64,000 nucleotides of DNA from Clostridia bacterium (GCA_017416185.1 JAFQDF010000008.1:121426-185425); one strand, 5' to 3'. Positions 18,428 to 26,877 are shown, counted from the first letter of the stretch. Notes: generated from the sequence alone by a model not told the origin. Numbers and translations: made by a program.

Positions 18428-19654
18428 ATGAATATGATTAAACGTATTACAGCGGTGGCACTTGCAGTTATCTGCATTGCCGTACTGCTGTGCGCCTGTA
18501 GCGGCGAAAAGGAATATACTGTAACTGTGAAGGATCTTCTTGGCAATCCTTATACCTCCGGTATCGTTGTTGAGTTTATGCAGAACGGCAGTAGGGCCGC
18601 TATGCAATCCTGCAACGAGGAGGGTGTTGCAAAAAAGACACTTGCGGCAGGTGATTATGATATTGCACTCAAGTTCAGTGGTGATGATGTTTCATATTAT
18701 TATGATGACAATATTTCTGTTTCATCCGGCGATAGGGAAGTTGATGTGATTCTTTCTATGCTCACATCCGGAGAGCCTTTCTCACTTTTTGCCGGCGGCA
18801 ACGAAAATGACGCTTACTATGTGACAGCAGGATGTACATATGTTGAGCTTTCAGAGGGACGTAACTACTTCCTCTTTTCACCTACAGAAGCCGGTACCTA
18901 TGAGTTTTCTGTAGCAGACCGTGCTGACGCTGTTATAGGATATTACGGTGCTCCTCATTTTGTACAGGACGTGAGCAACGCAGAAGTTGTTGATAACAAA
19001 TTCACTGTTTCTGTTACTGAAGGTATGATCGGTTCGGGTGAAGGTGGAACTTCCACATACGTTATCGGTCTTGATAAAAACACCGCTGACAGCTGTGTTA
19101 TAGGCATTGAGCGTATCGGTGATCCTGCCTGGTCCATCGAAGATGAACCCTGGGAGATCTATCAGAAAACGGTTGAAATCGAGGCGTATTCACTTCCTGA
19201 AGGCTATGTTTTAGGTGAATTTGATATTACCAAGAGTTCCGATGCTTATAATGTTGTATTTAATGAAGCAGACGGATATTATCACCTTGACAGTGCAGAC
19301 GGCCCCCTTGTTCTTGTAAGACTTGCAGAGGATTGTGATTATATCGCTTGCTTTGCAACTATGCTTGACCGTTCCGGTGTTTCGAGATACTATTTTGACG
19401 AAAACGACGAGTTTGTCAAGAAAGTAAGCTATTCCGAGTGCCTTTTGGAGTACATCGAGTGTGTAGACGAGGACGAAGGTGTGTACCCTCTTACAGAGGA
19501 TCTTAAGTTCATTATTCAGTCAAGAGGCGAATACGTAGGCTGGTGGGATAGTGAAAGCAGCGGCTACATATTCAAGGATGCCAACGGAAACATTATTCCT
19601 GACATCAATTCCGACCTTGCTTGGCTTATGATGTGTTGCTATTTAGAGAAATAA
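18428..19654 (+). CDS. Lipoprotein with beta-domain and shared GYYH module
   Basis: The signal peptide ends in LCAC with Cys24 as the probable lipid site. Residues 30-110 form a regulatory-like beta domain (VTVKDLLGNPY ... NEEGVAKKTL). A middle beta region (FLFSPTEAGTYEFSVADR) resembles PPC or bacterial pre-peptidase folds. The C-terminal part contains DGYYHLDSADGPLVLVRL and VYPLTEDLKFIIQSRGEY and ends WLMMCCYLEK. It is clearly related to segments of the proteins at 15474 and 22010. No enzyme motif is seen. The gene lies between the two redoxin genes at gaps of 14 and 6 bases. The name is descriptive only. Confidence 0.8.
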   Translation: MNMIKRITAVALAVICIAVLLCACSGEKEYTVTVKDLLGNPYTSGIVVEFMQNGSRAAMQSCNEEGVAKKTLAAGDYDIALKFSGDDVSYYYDDNISVSSGDREVDVILSMLTSGEPFSLFAGGNENDAYYVTAGCTYVELSEGRNYFLFSPTEAGTYEFSVADRADAVIGYYGAPHFVQDVSNAEVVDNKFTVSVTEGMIGSGEGGTSTYVIGLDKNTADSCVIGIERIGDPAWSIEDEPWEIYQKTVEIEAYSLPEGYVLGEFDITKSSDAYNVVFNEADGYYHLDSADGPLVLVRLAEDCDYIACFATMLDRSGVSRYYFDENDEFVKKVSYSECLLEYIECVDEDEGVYPLTEDLKFIIQSRGEYVGWWDSESSGYIFKDANGNIIPDINSDLAWLMMCCYLEK

Positions 19655-19660
19655 TAGGCT

Positions 19661-20515
19661 ATGGTTAAAAGAATCATTGAGTTATTCCTTGCTGTTTCTT
19701 TACTTGTATGTTGTGCAGGCTGTTCTAAACAGCCTGCAGACACAAAGCAAAATTATAAAATTACGGTAATTTCTGAAGGAGGAATGCCGCTTTCAGATGT
19801 AAGTGTTACCGTTTATAATGGCAAACCCAAGGATGAACTTGTTTGGCGGGCAGAAACTGACAGTAACGGAATTATCGAATTTACTGCCCCCGCATCTTCT
19901 GATTATTTCGCAATAGTTGACGGAATACCTGACGGTTATTATAACAAGGAATACTATCCTGTAGAATCAATTGAGACAATAATTACCCCTGAGATACTTC
20001 TTGAAGAAAGGGAAGACCTTACGGGTATCAACTACGACTTAGGTGATATTATCCATAATTTCACAGTAACAGATAGCGAAGGGAAAGAGTATATGCTTTC
20101 TGAGGTGCTAAAAACAAAGAAGGCTGTTATGCTCAATTTTTGGTATCTGAACTGTATGCCATGTAAAATGGAATTTCCTTATCTTGAGGAAGCATATCAG
20201 CAGTATAGCGATAAGATCGAGGTTATCGCCCTTAATCCTATGGACGGAAATGATAGTTCCATTTCTGAATTCAAGAAGCAGATGGAGATTTCTTTTCCGA
20301 TGGGCGCCTGTGATTACGCTTGGGAAGGTGCTTTCGAATTAAAAGCTTACCCTACATCAGTTATAATTGACCGCTACGGCTCAATTGGTATGATTCACGC
20401 AGGATATATTACAGAAACTGAAGTATTTACCGATATATTTGAATATTTTACATCCGATGAATATATTCAGTCTACTGTTAGAAATATCGATACAATAATA
20501 CAGAAAGAAGGATGA
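19661..20515 (+). CDS. TlpA/ResA-like redoxin lipoprotein (CMPC)
   Basis: The lipobox CAGC places the lipidated Cys at 21. A regulatory-like beta domain (residues 30-115) starts YKITVISEGGMPLSDV, closely matching the protein at 15474. The thioredoxin fold follows with NFWYLNCMPCKMEF: Cys165 and Cys168, and the cis-Pro in AYPTSVIIDRYG. The CMPC dipeptide is less common than CEPC or CGPC and would alter redox potential. At 284 residues this is the minimal form of the redoxin architecture in the run, lacking the GYYH module. The next gene encodes a lipoprotein with its own CxxxC motif, a plausible partner. Confidence 0.9.
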   Translation: MVKRIIELFLAVSLLVCCAGCSKQPADTKQNYKITVISEGGMPLSDVSVTVYNGKPKDELVWRAETDSNGIIEFTAPASSDYFAIVDGIPDGYYNKEYYPVESIETIITPEILLEEREDLTGINYDLGDIIHNFTVTDSEGKEYMLSEVLKTKKAVMLNFWYLNCMPCKMEFPYLEEAYQQYSDKIEVIALNPMDGNDSSISEFKKQMEISFPMGACDYAWEGAFELKAYPTSVIIDRYGSIGMIHAGYITETEVFTDIFEYFTSDEYIQSTVRNIDTIIQKEG

Positions 20516-20520
20516 ATACG

Positions 20521-20949
20521 ATGAAAACATTTAAGAATCTTCTCGGAATTATTCTCATAGCATGCATGATGCTGACCTTTGTTGCGTGCAACACCGATAA
20601 TTCTGTAACCGACGACGCTGATACTACAAAGGCTTCAGAAGTACAGACCACATCTCCCGAGGATGCATCTGATGATACAGAAACTGCAGCTGACGAAGGC
20701 TTTAAGGTAATTGTTGCAGATGAAGACGGTACCCCTGTAGCAGGCGTTGCGGTTCAGCTTTGCAAGGACACTTGTATGCCTGCTGTCACCGACGCAGACG
20801 GTATAGCATCCTTTAATTCCGAGATCACCGCCGAGCATAAGGTTTCTGTTCTTACTCTTCCTGAAGGATATGAGTATACGGGCGAGGCAGAGATATACCT
20901 TGAAGACGGTATGTCTGAATTAACTGTAACAGTTACGAAGGTGGCATAA
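20521..20949 (+). CDS. Small lipoprotein with CxxxC beta-domain, proposed redoxin partner
   Basis: I take ATG at 20521 because AGAAGG (20506-20511) is correctly spaced for it and abuts the alternative ATG at 20512. The lipobox FVAC gives Cys23. A Thr/Asp/Glu linker follows, then a compact prealbumin/Cna-B-like beta domain: FKVIVADEDGTPVAGV, LCKDTCMP with Cys81 and Cys85, TDADGIASF, and LPEGYEYTGEAEIYL. Two cysteines four apart on one strand edge are unusual for this fold. The gene is immediately downstream of the CMPC redoxin, and the same domain is fused to a redoxin at 24528. A role as redox partner or substrate is inferred from these two facts. Confidence 0.82.
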   Translation: MKTFKNLLGIILIACMMLTFVACNTDNSVTDDADTTKASEVQTTSPEDASDDTETAADEGFKVIVADEDGTPVAGVAVQLCKDTCMPAVTDADGIASFNSEITAEHKVSVLTLPEGYEYTGEAEIYLEDGMSELTVTVTKVA

Positions 20950-20950
20950 T

Positions 20951-21991
20951 ATGAGTTCAAGTGAAAAATCAATTAAAATTAATAAGAAACTTATAATCTT
21001 TGGTGCTATAGGTCTTTTACTTGTTGTTGCAATTGTTGTCGCTCTTGTTGTTGGTCTTGGCGGTAAAAATAAACCCGTAAAGACAAGTGAAAAAGATAGG
21101 ATAACCACAACACAAGAAGCGAATGACTCCTCTTATGATACAGGAATCGATACAGACGATGCTATCGATACAACCGAGGTTATTGATACCTCCGATGTTA
21201 CTACCGATACGACAGAGCCTGAGGATACTGAAAAAACCGACGTTACCAATTCCCCTGCCGATACAACCGGCACGCAGACCAACGACACACAGCCTACCGA
21301 GGATCCCGGCGCAAATAGTACCCCTAACACTGTTGAGATTACAGGTGCAGGAAGTGCTTCCGAGCCTTATCTTGAAATACCTGATGCAGATATGACAGTT
21401 ACAACTGCCAGTGTACCCGGGGGAGCTGAATTATACTATGATATCTACCGTATTGGCGGTATGTTCATTACAATTAATGATCCTGATGCTTATGTTATCT
21501 GTGACAATCTTCAGTACGATGCTGTTGATGGACAGGTATATTTCCAGTTACCGGATGCTCTTGCCAGCGATACCGTGAGTCTTCGTATCGGTAACTATAG
21601 CGGCACTTCGAAAGCATTCAAGCTTATATTCACAAGCGCAGAAGGCAGCTATGCTAATCCCGTTATTGTAGATGATATATCAGGTGGTTTTAACGTAAGC
21701 TTGGAGGAAGGCGAAGAAAAGGGCTTTTATTTCAAGCATTACGCTACTCAGAGTGGTGTGGTTCGCTTCTATATGCAGGCAACTGTCGACAGCATATTTA
21801 TTGTTACAAATAACAGCAATTCTGCACAGAGAACAACCGAATCTGACGGACAGACCGATAGCAACGGCAACAAATACGTTGACATTGAGGTAAATCAAGG
21901 TGATGAGCTTCTGATCACTGTTGGTGCTGTTCCTAACAAAAGAGGTAAATATCCTGCTGTTCAGATTTACTGGAACGGTATTTACATTTAA
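20951..21991 (+). CDS. Membrane-anchored exported protein with acidic Thr-rich stalk
   Basis: One helix at residues 14-37 (IIFGAIGLLLVVAIVVALVV) anchors the protein with the C-terminus outside. Residues 50-130 are a stalk rich in Asp, Thr and Glu (IDTTEVIDTSDVTTDTTEPE). Two beta domains follow. The second (YANPVIVDDISGGFNVSLEE ... GFYFKHYA) resembles the repeat in the next protein (GYYYKTVAPADG), so both may bind the same kind of ligand or surface. No cysteine pair or enzyme motif is present. The gene begins one base after the preceding stop. Function is unknown. Confidence 0.8.
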   Translation: MSSSEKSIKINKKLIIFGAIGLLLVVAIVVALVVGLGGKNKPVKTSEKDRITTTQEANDSSYDTGIDTDDAIDTTEVIDTSDVTTDTTEPEDTEKTDVTNSPADTTGTQTNDTQPTEDPGANSTPNTVEITGAGSASEPYLEIPDADMTVTTASVPGGAELYYDIYRIGGMFITINDPDAYVICDNLQYDAVDGQVYFQLPDALASDTVSLRIGNYSGTSKAFKLIFTSAEGSYANPVIVDDISGGFNVSLEEGEEKGFYFKHYATQSGVVRFYMQATVDSIFIVTNNSNSAQRTTESDGQTDSNGNKYVDIEVNQGDELLITVGAVPNKRGKYPAVQIYWNGIYI

Positions 21992-22009
21992 TTTATAAGG
22001 AGTATATAC

Positions 22010-24367
22010 ATGAAGAAGATTATCAGAAATATATCATGCTTGGTGTTGGTGATTTCAATTCTCATACTTCCTGTGACGTCCTTCGCCGCAGATTCCACAC
22101 TTGGTCAGTATGAGAACCCTTACCAGTTGATCAATAACAGTTCACACTTTACGGTTAAGGTAGAGCCCGAAACCGAAGCTTGGGTGAAGGTTAATAATTG
22201 CAATGGCTCAACTCTCAGTGTAATAAAGGCATCTGCACCTGATTATATCGTTATGTATTGCAGACAGCCCAACACACCTGAGACAACAAGCGGTAACAAC
22301 AAGCTGTCATTAACAATGGTCAACGGTGCAGACACCTTCTCTATTTATAATACAGGTTCTGCAACTATCGAGCTTCAGCTCGAGCTTACAGGCGGTTCTG
22401 ACGTAGTTGCACAGGGAACCGTAGACAATCCCGAGCTTGTAACAATGTCCACGAATATGTTCGGTGGCCTTGGCGGCTCCGCAACAAAGGATCTTGGACA
22501 CGGAAACGAGGGTTATTATTATAAGACAGTAGCCCCCGCCGACGGTATTTTAACAGTATCAATAGGTGCATATGATGCTGAGTTCAACAGCATCGGCTGG
22601 ATGTATTTTGTTAATAACAATACTCAGGGTAAGTATGGTGATACCCATTGGTCCAGTGATGCAGATCCCGTTATGTATGAAGAGGTTCCCGTAAATAAGA
22701 ATGACGAGGTTGTTGTTTTTGCATCTACATATGACCCCGATAATCAGTGGACCAATCCTGCAGGTACTGTATCCGTTGACTTTAGCTTTAATGGAGTAGG
22801 TTCCAGCAAAAACCCCGAGGTAATTGAGGCAGGTGCTTATGCAATCACTGTTGATGCAAGCTCTCAGGGTTATTACTACAAGTGGACCGCAACCGCTGAA
22901 GGTACTGCAACTGTTTCAATGTCCGATAACAACAAAAACGGCTGGCAGTACAGTGTAAACGTGGAAAAGGCCGACGGTACTTTTAAATACGGTGATACGC
23001 ATTGGTGCAATGATGATCCCGTTGTTTCCTCTGAAGCTCATACTGTTGTTAAGGATGATGTTATCACGGTATTTGTTAATACATATAATCCTTCAAATGA
23101 ATTCTTAACTCCCGCAGGCACCGTTAACTGGAGTCTTGTTTTCACCGCAGGCGACGGCGGTAACAACGATGATGGTGATAATAACGGAAACGATGATAAC
23201 AACGGAGGCAATGGGGACAATAACGGTGACGACATCACACCTCCACCCGCTGAAGAAACCTATACAAACAGCGAAACTCCTCTTGAAATAGGAACTAAGG
23301 ATTATCCTCTTGCACAGGGGTATGAATATACAATATTCGCATTTGAGCCTACCGATATTGGTAAATACACATTTACCTCCGGTAATGGTCTTATAGGTAT
23401 TGTCAGCACAAACGGCATGTGGGTAACAACAGAACCTACCGCCGAAACTATAAAGGGATATACCTTTGTTTGGGAGTGCACAGGTGTTGGTCAGACCATA
23501 TGGGTTGCTGCAAAGTATAACCCTGTCACAAAGGCTATTGATGACGGCAAATCTGTATCCATCAGCATCACCCGTGAGGATATCGTGATAGATACAATGC
23601 CTTGGACAACATATGTTAATACCCACAAACCTCAGCCCTTTACCTTTACAGGAGATCCCGACAAGCTTGAGCCTGTTGAGGTGTTTGATAATGTAGTTGA
23701 TCAGCCTGTGATGGGTGATGACGGATACTACCATCTCAATTCTGCGACAGGTCCCATTCTTTACGTTGATCTTGATGACGCTATGATGAATCTTGTAGAT
23801 GCTATGAGTTATGGCCAGGTCAAAGATATAATTATGGATGGAGACAAGATCGTTTCAAAGATCGATTACAATACCGCACTTGGCGAGTATGCTGAATGTG
23901 CAGACGAGACTCTCTGCGTCTATCCTCTTACCGATGACCTTATAGCAATTTATAAGGGAACAGGTCATTTCCAGAACTGGTACGGTGAAGACGGCTGGCT
24001 CGGAACAACTGCCGATGATGGCTACCTCTTTGCTTGTTACTTTATCAATGACGGTACTATAAACAATAATAACGGAAATAACAATAACAACGGTTCAAAT
24101 CTCCCAACAGGAGGTCAGTCTTTTGGAAGCAATACCGGCAGCACAGGCAAGCCTGTCGGTAGCGGCAGTAACACCGGCAGCACAGGTAAACCTGTAGGTA
24201 GTGTCGGTAGTACAGGCAGCACCGGCAAGCCTGTTACCGGCACAACGGTAGGTAAGCCTGTTACAGGTGCGGCACAGACCGGCGATCCCTTTATTATCAA
24301 TCTTGCAGTTCTTGCAATATCAGGTCTTGGTGTAGTTATTACAGGACGTAAATCTAAGAGAAACTGA
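22010..24367 (+). CDS. Secreted repeat protein with sorting-type C-terminus and GYYH module
   Basis: The signal peptide ends near SFAA. Two internal repeats follow (residues 130-265 and 265-385), each with GYYYK, a GW-Y strand, YGDTHW and a PAGTV end. A Gly/Asn/Asp linker (about 23155-23235) leads to a third beta domain, then the shared module (DGYYHLNSATGPILYVDL ... VYPLTDDLIAIY). The tail has Asn-rich and STGKPVGS repeats (24060-24260). It ends in AAQTGDP, a hydrophobic stretch and RKSKRN, a sorting-signal layout in which the usual LPXTG is replaced by AAQTGD. Wall or sortase attachment is therefore likely but not certain. This is the last gene before the terminator of the run. Confidence 0.84.
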   Translation: MKKIIRNISCLVLVISILILPVTSFAADSTLGQYENPYQLINNSSHFTVKVEPETEAWVKVNNCNGSTLSVIKASAPDYIVMYCRQPNTPETTSGNNKLSLTMVNGADTFSIYNTGSATIELQLELTGGSDVVAQGTVDNPELVTMSTNMFGGLGGSATKDLGHGNEGYYYKTVAPADGILTVSIGAYDAEFNSIGWMYFVNNNTQGKYGDTHWSSDADPVMYEEVPVNKNDEVVVFASTYDPDNQWTNPAGTVSVDFSFNGVGSSKNPEVIEAGAYAITVDASSQGYYYKWTATAEGTATVSMSDNNKNGWQYSVNVEKADGTFKYGDTHWCNDDPVVSSEAHTVVKDDVITVFVNTYNPSNEFLTPAGTVNWSLVFTAGDGGNNDDGDNNGNDDNNGGNGDNNGDDITPPPAEETYTNSETPLEIGTKDYPLAQGYEYTIFAFEPTDIGKYTFTSGNGLIGIVSTNGMWVTTEPTAETIKGYTFVWECTGVGQTIWVAAKYNPVTKAIDDGKSVSISITREDIVIDTMPWTTYVNTHKPQPFTFTGDPDKLEPVEVFDNVVDQPVMGDDGYYHLNSATGPILYVDLDDAMMNLVDAMSYGQVKDIIMDGDKIVSKIDYNTALGEYAECADETLCVYPLTDDLIAIYKGTGHFQNWYGEDGWLGTTADDGYLFACYFINDGTINNNNGNNNNNGSNLPTGGQSFGSNTGSTGKPVGSGSNTGSTGKPVGSVGSTGSTGKPVTGTTVGKPVTGAAQTGDPFIINLAVLAISGLGVVITGRKSKRN

Positions 24368-24371
24368 ATTT

Positions 24372-24404
24372 ATACCACCCGTTATTTACGGGTGGTATTA
24401 TTTT
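24372..24404 (+). terminator. Rho-independent terminator closing the 24-kb gene run
   Basis: ATACCACCCG (24372-24381) pairs perfectly with CGGGTGGTAT (24389-24398) around a 7-base loop, followed by TATTTTG. It lies five bases after the stop at 24367. No comparable hairpin with a T-tract is seen between genes upstream, which supports one long transcription unit. Confidence 0.85.
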
Positions 24405-24447
24405 GTTGATGTCTTTACAAATTTATTTTAAATATACAAATTAAATC

Positions 24448-24479
24448 TTGTATTTAGCAAAAAAATGTAGTATTATAAT
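24448..24479 (+). promoter_or_regulatory. Sigma-A-like promoter of the Cys-less redoxin paralog
   Basis: TTGTAT at 24448-24453 is followed after 17 bases by TATTAT (24471-24476), which overlaps TATAAT (24474-24479). It lies about 50 bases before the gene at 24528, so this paralog is transcribed separately from the main run. Confidence 0.6.
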
Positions 24480-24527
24480 ATTGTAAATGAACTAATAATT
24501 TTATGAATATTATGAGGAACTGAACAA

Positions 24528-25700
24528 ATGAAAAAAAACAAATTGCTAGCCGTAATTTTGAGTTGCCTTCTTGGTGTGTTTGTTGTATGTACAGTGCTGT
24601 ATTTCAATTTTTTTGATAAGCAGGAAACCAGCGTATATGACGTATTAAAGGATGCGCCAAGTAAAGATTACAACGTATCTATTAAGACGGAAGGCGGTAT
24701 GCTTTTGTCTGATATAGATGTGTTTGTGTATTTTGACAGCAGTCTTGAAAAACTGATCGATTACGGTAAAACCGACAAGGACGGTAAGGTCAACTTTACA
24801 CTGGCGGAATATGATAATTATGCTATTGTCTTCTCCGGAATAGAAAAGGGATATAATGTTGCAGATTACTACTCCTTTGAAGGAGAGAATACTGACATTA
24901 CTTTTACATCCAAGATTATTGAAGATGAAGATATTTATGATGCTAAATTTGCCGTAGGAAATGTTTTATATGATTGGAACTTTACGGTTGATGAAGGGAA
25001 GAATGTTAAGTTTTCGGACATTCTTGATGATAAAAAACTTTTGATTATTAATTTTTGGTACGAAAGCTCACCCTCCGCTGTTGAGCAGCTGAAAATATTG
25101 AACGATCTTTACAGTAAATACGAAGACAGTGTCGAAATAATAGCATTTAATCCTGTTGATAATACTGAACAGATCTCAGTCTTCAAAGAGACGAATTCCA
25201 TCAGATTTCCTTTAGCGACTTGTTCGCGTAGATTCGCTGCGACATTCGGTATATCAAGATGTCCTACAACCGTGTTTGTAGACAGATATGGAGTAATTTC
25301 CTTGTTGGAGGTTGGTACTGTATCATCTACGGAACAATTAATACCTGTATTTAATAGCTTCACCAATAATAAATACGAGCAAAAATTATATCGTAGCGGT
25401 ATAACTGAGTTTGTTTCAGAGCTTTTACCTGTACCTACCGTATTTGAGGTTGTTGTTAAAGATGCGGATAACGTTAAGATCCCCGGTGTTGAAATAAAAT
25501 TAACGACAGAAGAGTCCGGTTATACAGTTGTGACCGATGAATTCGGTGTAGCAAAGTTTGATGTAAGCATAAAGGAGAACGATATTATATCTGTATTGAA
25601 ATGTCCTGAAGGATATAAGTTTGAAGGTGACGCTGAAATTAAACTGTCAGATGCGATGTTTATGTATAATATAATTCTTAAAGATCTTAGTAAAAAATGA
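24528..25700 (+). CDS. Redoxin-fold paralog without active cysteines, fused to CxxxC-type domain that has also lost its cysteines
   Basis: One N-terminal helix (residues 6-27) anchors it. The beta domain (YNVSIKTEGGMLLSDIDVFV) and redoxin fold closely match the protein at 15474, but the site reads FWYESSPSAV: CGPC is replaced by S181-P-S-A184, while the cis-Pro region (CPTTVFVDRYG) is kept. Residues 305-390 match the beta domain of the lipoprotein at 20521 (FEVVVKDADNVKIPGVEI ... LKCPEGYKFEGDAEIKL), but its two cysteines are Thr and Ser here. The fusion links the two families, and the joint loss of cysteines suggests a binding or regulatory role without thiol chemistry. The gene has its own promoter and a terminator. 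Confidence 0.88.
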   Translation: MKKNKLLAVILSCLLGVFVVCTVLYFNFFDKQETSVYDVLKDAPSKDYNVSIKTEGGMLLSDIDVFVYFDSSLEKLIDYGKTDKDGKVNFTLAEYDNYAIVFSGIEKGYNVADYYSFEGENTDITFTSKIIEDEDIYDAKFAVGNVLYDWNFTVDEGKNVKFSDILDDKKLLIINFWYESSPSAVEQLKILNDLYSKYEDSVEIIAFNPVDNTEQISVFKETNSIRFPLATCSRRFAATFGISRCPTTVFVDRYGVISLLEVGTVSSTEQLIPVFNSFTNNKYEQKLYRSGITEFVSELLPVPTVFEVVVKDADNVKIPGVEIKLTTEESGYTVVTDEFGVAKFDVSIKENDIISVLKCPEGYKFEGDAEIKLSDAMFMYNIILKDLSKK

Positions 25701-25705
25701 GAAAT

Positions 25706-25734
25706 GAGCCGAGGATAGTTTCCTCGGCTCTCTG
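25706..25734. terminator. Bidirectional terminator between convergent genes
   Basis: GAGCCGAGGA (25706-25715) pairs with TCCTCGGCTC (25721-25730) and TCTGTTT follows on the plus strand. It separates the plus-strand redoxin paralog from minus-strand spoIVB, whose stop is 8 bases away. Confidence 0.75.
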
Positions 25735-25737
25735 TTT

Positions 25738-26721
25738 CTACTGTTTCTCCAACATATTTTCGATAAAAATACCGTATCCGCGAGTGGGGTCTTCAACAAG
25801 TACGTGTGTAACAGCGCCTATAAGTTTTCCGTTCTGAATTATAGGACTTCCACTCATTCCCTGAACTATTCCACCGGTTCTTTCCAGAAGCTTTGCATCG
25901 GTAACCTTTATTACAAAATTTTTTGTGTTATTGGTGTCGCGGATGATTTTTTCGATCTCAATATTATATTTGGAAATAATATTATTGTCAAGTGTACATA
26001 ATATTGTTGCGGGGCCTTCTTTTACATCTGAAACAGCTGCTATTGTAACATCTGATGTTGAGTCGGGAATTTTTTCAAATTTACCGTATACGCCCTGAAG
26101 AGTATTGGCTGATAAATAACCCGTATCTTCTTTAAAATATCCTTGAAGCTGCCCCGGACAGCCGGGAGAACTGGATCTTACACCGCTTATTGTAATATCA
26201 GTAACTCTGCCATCTCTGAGCTTCATAATAGCTCCGGTATCGGTATCGCAAACACCGTGACCAAGTCCTGCAAAGGATCCGTCATCTTCTATATATGTCA
26301 CAGTACCTATTCCTGACGTTCCGTCCTTCAACCATAATCCGAGTTTGTATGAGTTCTCGCTTTCTGATTTCAGAGGAGTAATTGTGGTATCCAAATTTTT
26401 ATTATTTCTCGCGAAAGAAATATTCATTGGCTTACCTTCTGATTTTCTCAGAATTTTTATAACTTCCTTGACGTTGTTTACAGAGATTTTATCTATACTA
26501 ATAATAATATCTCCTTTTTTTAAACCGGCAATCTCCCCGGGCGAAATATTTCCCGACGCTGAATCTACCTCCGATACACCGCATATAAGGATCCCATCCG
26601 AACAAAGCTTTATTCCGAATGCCATACCACCTACGTGAACTGTATCACCTACAGAAGCACAGTAACAGGGTAGGGCGAAAACAGAAATTACAATAATTAT
26701 TACTGCAAATCTTTTTAGCAT
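25738..26721 (-). CDS. spoIVB: SpoIVB-type peptidase (S55) with PDZ domain
   Basis: In spore formers this secreted serine protease signals across the intermembrane space of the forespore to activate processing of pro-sigma-K. The start ATG at 26721 follows AAGGTGGTG; an in-frame GTG at 26739 is less likely. Residues 1-25 form a signal peptide or anchor. A PDZ domain spans residues 45-120 (GLKKGDIIISIDKISVNNV). The S55 domain has GLGHGVCDTDTG with the catalytic His and GMSGSPIIQNG with the catalytic Ser, then GAVTHVLVEDPTRGYGIFI. At 327 residues it is a little shorter than the Bacillus protein (about 425). A sporulation-type promoter candidate lies upstream. Confidence 0.93.
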   Translation of the reverse strand: MLKRFAVIIIVISVFALPCYCASVGDTVHVGGMAFGIKLCSDGILICGVSEVDSASGNISPGEIAGLKKGDIIISIDKISVNNVKEVIKILRKSEGKPMNISFARNNKNLDTTITPLKSESENSYKLGLWLKDGTSGIGTVTYIEDDGSFAGLGHGVCDTDTGAIMKLRDGRVTDITISGVRSSSPGCPGQLQGYFKEDTGYLSANTLQGVYGKFEKIPDSTSDVTIAAVSDVKEGPATILCTLDNNIISKYNIEIEKIIRDTNNTKNFVIKVTDAKLLERTGGIVQGMSGSPIIQNGKLIGAVTHVLVEDPTRGYGIFIENMLEKQ

Positions 26722-26743
26722 TTTTTCACCACCTTCCACAGTT

Positions 26744-26773
26744 TAATTTGTACAGAGAAGTGACTAAAATGCA
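26744..26773 (-). promoter_or_regulatory. Candidate sigma-G/sigma-F-type promoter of spoIVB
   Basis: On the minus strand TGCATT (26768-26773) is followed after 17 bases by CAAATTA (26744-26750). This resembles the forespore consensus TGAATA/TGCATA with CATNNTA. SpoIVB is forespore-controlled in Bacillus, so the match makes sense. It is not an exact consensus site. Confidence 0.4.
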
Positions 26774-26877
26774 TAGGAATATTGACCATCATTAAATTAA
26801 AAAATTTACAAAATATATATGCAAATATGATATATATATGATATACTGAATATATATATTTTTTGGAGGTCATTTTG

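Noticed and set aside
24133..24260. Possible CRISPR or non-coding tandem repeat
   Set aside because: The repeats are in frame and encode the STGKPVGS stalk of a surface protein.
25062..25082. Selenocysteine or frameshift as an explanation for the missing CGPC in the 24528 protein
   Set aside because: The codons at the site are ordinary Ser, Pro, Ser and Ala codons and the frame is continuous on both sides.
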